This document shows, piece after piece, positions 1 through 4,573 of a stretch of 9,108 nucleotides of DNA (its first letter is position 1; each line of letters starts with the position of its first letter). The stretch comes from JAYEKL01 sp034660995 (GTDB taxonomy: Bacteria; Patescibacteriota; Minisyncoccia; JAHIHE01; JAGLIN01). Both the position numbers and the translations under genes were made by a program. The notes beneath the pieces were generated by a model. That model was not told the DNA's origin, did no database searches, and was given only the letters and a program-made list of their open reading frames with translations. The stretch covers positions 1 through 9,108 of the forward strand of contig JAYEKL010000094.1 of the NCBI GenBank assembly GCA_034660995.1, read 5' to 3'.

Positions 1-14
1 TTAAATAACTATTA

Positions 15-38
15 AATAATAATAATAATAATAATAAT
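15..38. repeat. (AAT)8 trinucleotide run just upstream of dnaN
   Basis: Eight uninterrupted AAT units end two bases before the dnaN start codon. No Shine-Dalgarno sequence is present, so the run occupies the leader where a ribosome site would normally sit. In many bacteria the dnaA-dnaN interval holds the origin, and the B. subtilis unwinding element is built of trinucleotide DnaA-trios; an AAT/TAA run here is compatible with that, but no DnaA-box cluster is visible because the window begins here. It could equally be a simple microsatellite in an AT-rich leader. Confidence 0.85.
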
Positions 39-39
39 T

Positions 40-1179
40 ATGAAATTTATATGTACCCAAGAAAATTTAAACAAAGCACTAGCTATTGTAGGAAAAATTA
101 CAAATAAAAATTCTACTCTTCCTATTCTTGATAATATTTTATTAAAAGTAAAAAAAGGTCAATTAAAATTAAGTTCAACAAATTTAGAAATTGGAGTTAA
201 TTATTGGGTAGGAGGTAAAGCTGAAGAAGATGGAGAAATAACAGTGCCAACAAAACTATTTGTTAATTTTATTTCTAATTTACCAAATGGAAATATTGAA
301 TTAAAATTAAGAGAAAATGTTCTTAATATAAAATGCAATAGATATAAAACAAATATAAAAGGGTTAGACGCAAAAGAATATCCATTAGCTCCTAAGCTAG
401 AAGTAGATTTTATTTTTAAAGTAAAAAATACTGATTTTAAAAAAGCGCTTATTCAAATTTTTCCAGCAATTTCAAGTAGCGAATCAAGAATTGAAATAAC
501 AGGTGTTTTTATGAATTTATCTAAAATTAATAAGAATAAAGTAGTATTAGTTGCTACAGATAGTTATCGTCTAGCTGAAAAGAGCATAAATTTAGAAAAA
601 AATAATGTGAATAAAGAAGCTAATAATATATTGGGTAATGTTAGTTCTGTAATTATTCCAAAAGACACGGTACAAGAACTTATAAGAAGTTTAGATGAAA
701 GTGAAGAAATGATTGAAATAACAATTTCAGAAAATCAAATTTTATTTAGTTTTGGTTCGGCGAGTATAATTTCTCGTCTTATTGAAGGAAAATATCCTGA
801 TTATAAGCAAATTATACCAGATAAATTTGAATTACAGATAGCTATTAACAAAGATGAAATAATAAAAGGAATTAGGATTGCAAGTTTATTTTCAAGTATT
901 TCAAATAATAGTATAGAATTTAAGTTATTAGCTGATTCAAAAAACTTAGAAATAAGTTCAGAAACAAGCGATCTGGGAAATAATAGCACAAAAATACCAG
1001 CTGAAAATGTAAATAAAAGTCTAAATATTTTATATAATCATAAATTTTTAACGGATGGATTTAATAGTCTTGAGGGAAACGAAGTCTTTTTAAAACTTAA
1101 TAATGAAACCTTGCCAACAGTTTTAACTTCTGATGTGAATAAAGATTTTATATATGTTATTATGCCGACAAGATCTTAA
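40..1179 (+). CDS. dnaN: DNA polymerase III subunit beta (sliding clamp)
   Basis: Encodes the ring-shaped clamp that tethers the replicative polymerase to DNA and acts as a docking hub for replication and repair proteins in the cytoplasm. The 379-residue length is normal for the three-domain clamp. Recognisable pieces are the N-terminal NSTLPIL segment (residues 24-30, where family members read TLPIL or similar), the FPAISSSESRIEITGVFM stretch (141-158) at the start of the second domain, TDSYRLAE (173-180), equivalent to the TDGHRLA motif of E. coli, and the C-terminal YVIMPTRS, matching the usual YVxMPxR ending that lies near the protein-binding pocket. The ATG at 40 gives the exact canonical N-terminus (MKF...). 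There is no Shine-Dalgarno sequence. dnaA would be expected to the left, outside the window. A dciA-like gene follows after 129 bp, so the block is a replication-initiation neighbourhood. Family assignment is secure. Confidence 0.97.
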   Translation: MKFICTQENLNKALAIVGKITNKNSTLPILDNILLKVKKGQLKLSSTNLEIGVNYWVGGKAEEDGEITVPTKLFVNFISNLPNGNIELKLRENVLNIKCNRYKTNIKGLDAKEYPLAPKLEVDFIFKVKNTDFKKALIQIFPAISSSESRIEITGVFMNLSKINKNKVVLVATDSYRLAEKSINLEKNNVNKEANNILGNVSSVIIPKDTVQELIRSLDESEEMIEITISENQILFSFGSASIISRLIEGKYPDYKQIIPDKFELQIAINKDEIIKGIRIASLFSSISNNSIEFKLLADSKNLEISSETSDLGNNSTKIPAENVNKSLNILYNHKFLTDGFNSLEGNEVFLKLNNETLPTVLTSDVNKDFIYVIMPTRS

Positions 1180-1228
1180 AAGATTATAAATATAATCGTA
1201 TATATACTTCTTTGCTAAAATAATTTCG

Positions 1229-1234
1229 TATAAT
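1229..1234 (+). promoter_or_regulatory. Possible -10 box upstream of dciA
   Basis: A perfect TATAAT lies about 75 bp upstream of the dciA start. No good -35 box sits at the right spacing (only a T-rich stretch around 1206-1213), and TATAAT arises easily in DNA this AT-rich, so this is only a candidate for independent expression of dciA. Confidence 0.3.
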
Positions 1235-1308
1235 ACTCCGTAGTTTTGTGTAAAGTTTTATTTGATTCTAATTCATAAATTTTTTATTGTTATTAACAAG
1301 TTATAAAC

Positions 1309-1602
1309 ATGCTTCATTCTATAGGTGGAGATTTAAAAAAATCTATAAGTAAAGCTGGAATTAGCAGAGAGATTGAAGCATTTCAAATTTGTGAATATTG
1401 GCAAATAGTTATTGAAATTATATTTACCAAGGAAATCGCAAAAAAGTCTCAAGCAATCAAATATAGAAATGGCGCGCTTACAGTTGCTGTTTTAAGTTCC
1501 GTTTTAGCTCAAGAATTTAAGTTTAAAGAAGAAGAAATAAAAGAAGAAATGAATAAAAAAATAAGATATAACGCTGTAAAAAAAATTAGATTTGAGACAT
1601 AA
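1309..1602 (+). CDS. dciA: DUF721/DciA-like protein, putative DnaB helicase loader
   Basis: A 97-residue protein matching the core of the DUF721 family. An N-terminal helical part (GGDLKKSISKAGIS, residues 6-19) is followed by a helix with a conserved Trp (EYWQIVI, 29-35), the characteristic strand region NGALTVAVLSSVLAQEFKF (54-72), an EEEIKEEMNKKI helix (74-85) and the closing VKKIRF (90-95). In family members DciA is the ancestral bacterial operator of the replicative helicase and helps load DnaB at the origin; this short form has essentially only the DUF721 domain. Position right behind dnaN supports a replication role. The ATG at 1309 gives the expected family start and has no Shine-Dalgarno sequence. 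The TAA is followed 10 bp later by a large hairpin. The family call rests on pattern recognition of a divergent sequence; function is by family. Confidence 0.75.
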   Translation: MLHSIGGDLKKSISKAGISREIEAFQICEYWQIVIEIIFTKEIAKKSQAIKYRNGALTVAVLSSVLAQEFKFKEEEIKEEMNKKIRYNAVKKIRFET

Positions 1603-1612
1603 TCTAAAAATA

Positions 1613-1661
1613 GATCTCTTGCGTAATTAATTTCGTAACGAAAGTAATTACGCAAGAGGTC
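1613..1661. repeat. Long near-perfect hairpin (24-bp arms) after dciA
   Basis: Arms 1613-1636 and 1638-1661 are reverse complements with one G-T type and one true mismatch, and practically no loop (TAACG centre). The stem starts 10 bp after the dciA stop codon, as a terminator would, but the + strand downstream side has no T-tract. On the - strand the 3' side reads TATTTTT, a weak tail, yet no leftward gene is present. It may be a bidirectional or atypical terminator, a cruciform-forming palindrome, or a remnant of a palindromic repeat element. Confidence 0.8.
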
Positions 1662-1695
1662 CAATATAAGTAATTTTAATTATTAAACCAGAAAT

Positions 1696-1776
1696 ATGAA
1701 TAAAGAATTTGGGATAGAGATGTCTCCATTAGAAGAAGATAAAGAATTTTTAGAGGAAAGAGGCAAAAGAAAATAA
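1696..1776 (+). other. Short ORF (26 aa), probable frameshifted N-terminus of the downstream methyltransferase gene
   Basis: ATG at 1696 opens a 26-residue acidic peptide beginning MNKEFGIEMSPLEEDKEF that ends at TAA 1774-1776. The frame used by the next gene is already open from 1743 and overlaps the end of this ORF, but contains no ATG, GTG or TTG before 1812. A -1 shift in the A-rich stretch about 1765-1780 would join both into one protein with a conventional ATG start. Either an indel (mutation or assembly error in an A-run), programmed slippage, or an independent leader peptide would fit. Confidence 0.45.
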
Positions 1777-1811
1777 AAAGGGATAAAAATGTTCATAAGA
1801 TAGAACATAAA

Positions 1812-2501
1812 GTGCTAGAAGAATTGGGGGAAGAAAGAGAGGGGTTAATAGGAAGATCATTAGATCAGCTTAATGAAAAATACGGAGAAGGCTGGCTTGA
1901 AAGAAGGGGAGAGTTTATAGTAGAGAGGTCTGACATAAATGAAGCAATAGAAGATATTGAAGAACAGGAAATAATTATAGCTGATATCGGGTCAGGAAAA
2001 CAGCATATAAATGAAGCAATGATAAAAAATTCTTCAAAAGATATAAAAATATTAGGTTTTGACGAGTCTGATCGCGCTACTAAAGAAGTTTCTGAATCTG
2101 GTAAAGGGAATGTTGAATCATTTTATGCGATAGGAGAAAATTTACCAATAGCAGGTAATGAAGTTAATGTTGTTAAATTTGATTTTACCTTTCAAGAAGC
2201 AAATAATGAAATGACTGATAAGCTTTTTAAAGAAGCAAGAAGAGTTCTTAAAGATAATGGAAGGATAACTATTATAGACGAGTTGCCCCAAGAAAAATTT
2301 ATTGATGAGCAAGCTACTGAAATCAAAAGTAAAACAAGAAATAGAAGATCTGTAAAATCAAATTTGCATAGTGAGGAAGAATGGAGGAATATTTTTGAAA
2401 AAAACGAATTAGAAGTTGAAAATTTTACAATATTTGGAGATGATGAGGAAAACGAAAAAGAACAATTTATTTCTTTTGTTTTAAAAAAAGCAGAAAATTA
2501 G
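1812..2501 (+). CDS. Class I SAM-dependent methyltransferase, substrate unknown
   Basis: A 229-residue protein (from a GTG) with a Rossmann-type methyltransferase domain. Motif I is IIADIGSGK (55-63), the glycine loop that binds S-adenosylmethionine. ILGFDES (80-86) places the acidic residue that usually contacts the ribose at D84. ENLPIAGNEVNVVKFDFTFQE (109-129) matches the motif III-IV region, and EARRVLKDNGRITIIDE (141-157) is the typical helix and strand after it. The N-terminal 50 residues are charged and resemble no domain I know. The substrate cannot be read from sequence. The start is uncertain: the GTG at 1812 has only a weak AT-rich leader, and the frame is open back to 1743, where a frameshift would link it to an ATG at 1696. 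The gene ends 30 bp before an intrinsic terminator, so it forms its own unit behind dciA. The family is fairly sure; function and start are not. Confidence 0.75.
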   Translation: MLEELGEEREGLIGRSLDQLNEKYGEGWLERRGEFIVERSDINEAIEDIEEQEIIIADIGSGKQHINEAMIKNSSKDIKILGFDESDRATKEVSESGKGNVESFYAIGENLPIAGNEVNVVKFDFTFQEANNEMTDKLFKEARRVLKDNGRITIIDELPQEKFIDEQATEIKSKTRNRRSVKSNLHSEEEWRNIFEKNELEVENFTIFGDDEENEKEQFISFVLKKAEN

Positions 2502-2531
2502 ATTAAAAATAAGATTAGTTTAGATAAATAT

Positions 2532-2563
2532 AAAAAATCCAGTTCTGTTGAACTGGATTTTTT
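2532..2563 (+). terminator. Intrinsic terminator after the methyltransferase gene
   Basis: A perfect 14-bp stem (arms 2532-2545 and 2550-2563), core ATCCAGTTC paired with GAACTGGAT, TGTT loop, flanked by A6 on the left and T6 on the right. The symmetrical A and T tracts would allow it to work in both directions. It separates the methyltransferase from the membrane-protein cassette. Confidence 0.92.
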
Positions 2564-2568
2564 AGGTA

Positions 2569-2596
2569 TTGACAGAAATGAAAATCGGAGTACAAC
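2569..2596 (+). promoter_or_regulatory. Likely sigma-70 type promoter of the membrane-protein gene
   Basis: A consensus TTGACA (2569-2574) is followed after 16 bp by TACAAC (2591-2596; four of six bases of TATAAT). It begins six bases after the preceding terminator stem and about 30 bp before the ATG, leaving room for a short leader with the ribosome site. The -10 match is moderate. Confidence 0.5.
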
Positions 2597-2610
2597 GCGG
2601 AGTTAGATAT

Positions 2611-2617
2611 GGAGGTG
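2611..2617 (+). promoter_or_regulatory. Strong Shine-Dalgarno site
   Basis: GGAGGTG ends seven bases before the ATG at 2625 (nine bases from GGAGG), close to ideal spacing. It stands out because the other genes of the window have AT-rich leaders with no recognisable ribosome site, and it fixes the start codon of the membrane protein. Confidence 0.85.
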
Positions 2618-2624
2618 TTTAATA

Positions 2625-3191
2625 ATGTTTTTAATAGAAGCTGTTGTTTTAGGAATTATGCTTGAGTTTGTAGTAATAGCCCTTGCATACAAGGAATCGC
2701 AGACAGAAGGAAAAAATCCATGGGCAACGGCTCTGCCATGCTGGAGAAAAACAGTAAGTTGGTTTCCAAAAGAGTTAACAGGATACCATGCTGGACTTGT
2801 ATCGTATACGCTGACATTAATAGCGTTAGCAGTTACAGCTTGCATGTTTGTTCTAAAAATTTATGGGATTGAAACTCCCATAGAATTATTTGGAACCTTA
2901 GCTATGTTTTTGTTCAGCTTACTGATCTTGTTGTCCACTTTTGAGGATTTTATGTGGCATATTGTCAATTCGTATCAAGATAAATACGGACTCCATACTT
3001 TTATGGAGAAGAAATATCCCGCATTTAAAGGGATATTTATCTGGATTGTGCCGATTGATTATTTTTTTACTGTAGTGTTATCGCTTGGATTGACTTATTT
3101 AGTCGGTTTGGCGATAGAGTGGATAGTAATTGTTATTGTGCTGTTGTTTATGACAACAATAGCAGTAATGATAAGACAAAAATTTTTATAA
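2625..3191 (+). CDS. Integral membrane protein, uncharacterised
   Basis: A 188-residue protein with about five predicted membrane helices (roughly residues 3-22, 57-80, 88-106, 136-157 and 160-182). Conserved-looking polar stretches lie between them: KESQTEGKNPWATALPCWR (23-41), LTGYHAG (51-57), FEDFMWHIVN (106-115) and VPIDYFF (142-148). The combination of an EGK..WA..LP.WR loop, an LTGYH motif and an EDF.W...N segment reminds me of uncharacterised membrane proteins from archaea and candidate phyla, but I cannot name the family and no catalytic function is known to me. The E, D, W, H and N residues placed at membrane borders could form a polar or metal site; that is speculation. Start is set by a strong Shine-Dalgarno. 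The gene has its own promoter and terminator, looks less AT-biased than dnaN, and is followed by an orphan ribosome site, so it may be an acquired cassette. Confidence 0.8.
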   Translation: MFLIEAVVLGIMLEFVVIALAYKESQTEGKNPWATALPCWRKTVSWFPKELTGYHAGLVSYTLTLIALAVTACMFVLKIYGIETPIELFGTLAMFLFSLLILLSTFEDFMWHIVNSYQDKYGLHTFMEKKYPAFKGIFIWIVPIDYFFTVVLSLGLTYLVGLAIEWIVIVIVLLFMTTIAVMIRQKFL

Positions 3192-3193
3192 AC

Positions 3194-3202
3194 AAAGGAG
3201 GT
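3194..3202 (+). promoter_or_regulatory. Orphan Shine-Dalgarno sequence without a gene
   Basis: AAAGGAGGT, a full anti-SD complement, starts three bases after the stop codon of the membrane protein. It is followed by AAAAAATAAACTAAATAA with no ATG, GTG or TTG at usable spacing. The nearest start-like codons, about 3228, open only a tiny frame through the terminator. It looks like a leftover of a lost or truncated second gene in the cassette. Confidence 0.6.
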
Positions 3203-3228
3203 AAAAAATAAACTAAATAACAACAATT

Positions 3229-3260
3229 GTGGTATAGCTCAAGCTTGCCACTCTTTTTTT
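3229..3260 (+). terminator. Intrinsic terminator after the membrane-protein gene
   Basis: A hairpin spanning 3229-3251 pairs GTGG with CCAC, then T-G and A-T, skips one bulged T, and continues AGCT with AGCT around a two-base CA apex. It is followed directly by TCTTTTTTT (3252-3260). The U-tract and 37-bp distance from the stop codon make a rho-independent terminator likely, although a two-base loop would in practice open somewhat. Confidence 0.75.
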
Positions 3261-3330
3261 ATTTGCAAAACTGTTCATATTTACTATAATATAATCAGTT
3301 GATTAGACGAATTATAATGAATTTAACCGT

Positions 3331-3359
3331 TTGACAGATTATTAAATATATATTATCAT
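3331..3359 (+). promoter_or_regulatory. Promoter of the ATPase/lamin-tail gene pair
   Basis: Consensus TTGACA (3331-3336) is separated by 17 bp from TATCAT (3354-3359; four of six bases of TATAAT). Transcription would begin about 3366, some 58 bases before the ATPase start. The -10 box lies inside the left arm of the 19-bp inverted repeat at 3348-3400. A second, weaker candidate upstream is TTGCAA (3263-3268), 16 bp, TATAAT (3285-3290). Confidence 0.55.
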
Positions 3360-3400
3360 TAATTTAGGTATTACGACTACATAAATTAATGATAATATAT
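3348..3400. repeat. Perfect 19-bp inverted repeat overlapping the promoter (operator candidate)
   Basis: Arms 3348-3366 and 3382-3400 are exact reverse complements separated by 15 bases; after one mismatch the loop adds a further GTA/TAC pairing. The left arm covers the -10 box and the likely transcription start. Only the right arm and loop would be transcribed, so a role on DNA (binding site for a dimeric regulator, or cruciform) is more plausible than an RNA hairpin. It is not followed by a T-tract. Confidence 0.85.
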
Positions 3401-3423
3401 GAATTAACACTACTCATAATTAT

Positions 3424-4545
3424 ATGATTAAAAGACATTATAATTTAAAAAACCTAATACAAGAGCAAAAAGTGCTTGTAATTTATGGTCCGAGAAGAAT
3501 AGGCAAAACTACCTTATTAACCGAATTTTTAGCTGAGACTAAATTAAAATACAAATTAGATTCAGGTGATAATCTTAAAACTCAGCAAATTTTGAGTTCG
3601 CAGGATTTTTCTTTGATAAAAAGATACGTGGCGGGATATAAATTAATCGCAATTGACGAAGCGCAGCAAATTCCCAACATTGGAATGGGATTGAAAATTT
3701 TAGTTGATCAAATTCCGGGAATAATAATTATTGTTACAGGATCATCATCTTTTGATTTGGCGCAAAAAATTGGTGAACCGCTAACGGGCAGGAAAAGAAC
3801 TAAAATTCTGTATCCAATTTCTCAGATAGAATTATTGGAGCAATATAGTAAATTTGAACTAGAAGAAAAACTCGAAGAGTTTTTAGTCTTTGGATCATAT
3901 CCGGAAGTTCTTACTACGGAAACTCGTTTGAAAAAAATTGAGGTTTTAGAAGAAACAGCTAATTCATATTTATTAAAAGATGTGCTGTCTTTAGAGCGGA
4001 TTAAAAATTCTAAGCCATTGCTTGATTTGTTAAAATTAATCGCTTTTCAGGTTGGCAATGAAGTTTCTTTAAACGAGCTGGCGGTGCAGGTGAAATTAAA
4101 TATTAAAACAATAGATCGCTATCTGGACATTTTGGAAAAAACTTTTGTGATTAAAAGAGTATATTCTTTTAGCCGCAATTTAAGGAAAGAATTAGCAAAT
4201 AAATGTAAATATTATTTTTATGATAATGGAATCAGAAACGCAGTCATTTCGCAATTTAATGATTTAGCCGATCGAAACGACATTGGCGCGCTGTGGGAAA
4301 ATTATCTGGTGATGGAACGGTTGAAAAAGCAAGCGTATGCGCCGATTTATGCCAACAACTATTTTTGGCGAACTTATGATCAAAAAGAAATTGATTGGGT
4401 GGAGGAAAGAGATGGAAAATTATTTGGCTATGAAATGAAGTGGGGAAATAAAAAATGTAAAGAGCCGAAACTTTGGAAAGAGACTTATGACAATGCGGAA
4501 TTTAAAATAATTGATAAAGAAAATTATTTGGATTTTGTGACATAG
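3424..4545 (+). CDS. AAA-family ATPase with C-terminal DUF4143 (nuclease-like) domain
   Basis: A 373-residue protein of the widespread AAA_14/DUF4143 family. The P-loop is GPRRIGKTT (22-30), Walker B LIAIDEAQ (74-81) and the sensor segment IIIVTGSSS (101-109). After a helical linker with the family's GSYPEVL (157-163) and a winged-helix-like part (about 213-248, NELAVQVKLNIKTIDRYLDIL), the DUF4143 part contains KYYFYDNGIRNAV (262-274), GALWENYLVMERL (288-300) and EIDWVEERDGKLFGYEMKW (322-340). E292, D324, E337 and K339 fit the E...D...ExK arrangement of PD-(D/E)XK-like folds; whether it cuts DNA is unknown. Cellular roles in this family are mostly undefined. It is the first gene after the promoter/inverted-repeat region and is followed 28 bp later by the lamin-tail gene, so co-transcription is likely. 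Base use looks less AT-biased than dnaN, and the family is often horizontally transferred. Start ATG at 3424 gives the typical N-terminus. Confidence 0.92.
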   Translation: MIKRHYNLKNLIQEQKVLVIYGPRRIGKTTLLTEFLAETKLKYKLDSGDNLKTQQILSSQDFSLIKRYVAGYKLIAIDEAQQIPNIGMGLKILVDQIPGIIIIVTGSSSFDLAQKIGEPLTGRKRTKILYPISQIELLEQYSKFELEEKLEEFLVFGSYPEVLTTETRLKKIEVLEETANSYLLKDVLSLERIKNSKPLLDLLKLIAFQVGNEVSLNELAVQVKLNIKTIDRYLDILEKTFVIKRVYSFSRNLRKELANKCKYYFYDNGIRNAVISQFNDLADRNDIGALWENYLVMERLKKQAYAPIYANNYFWRTYDQKEIDWVEERDGKLFGYEMKWGNKKCKEPKLWKETYDNAEFKIIDKENYLDFVT

Positions 4546-4573
4546 AATTTAAGAAAATTCTAAACAAACAATA

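Noticed and set aside
801..989. - strand reading frame within dnaN
   Set aside because: Shadow of the secure dnaN frame; low-complexity hydrophobic translation of AT-rich antisense DNA.
2603..2845. - strand reading frame opposite the membrane protein
   Set aside because: It overlaps the promoter-proximal region and a gene with a strong ribosome site and membrane pattern; no family resemblance.
3228..3291. Tiny TTG-started frame after the orphan Shine-Dalgarno
   Set aside because: The start is 26 bases beyond the ribosome site and the frame runs through the intrinsic terminator.
4545..4560. GAATTT-AAGA-AAATTC hairpin between the ATPase and lamin-tail genes
   Set aside because: Six mostly A-T pairs and no T-tract; too weak for a terminator, so the two genes are taken as one transcript.
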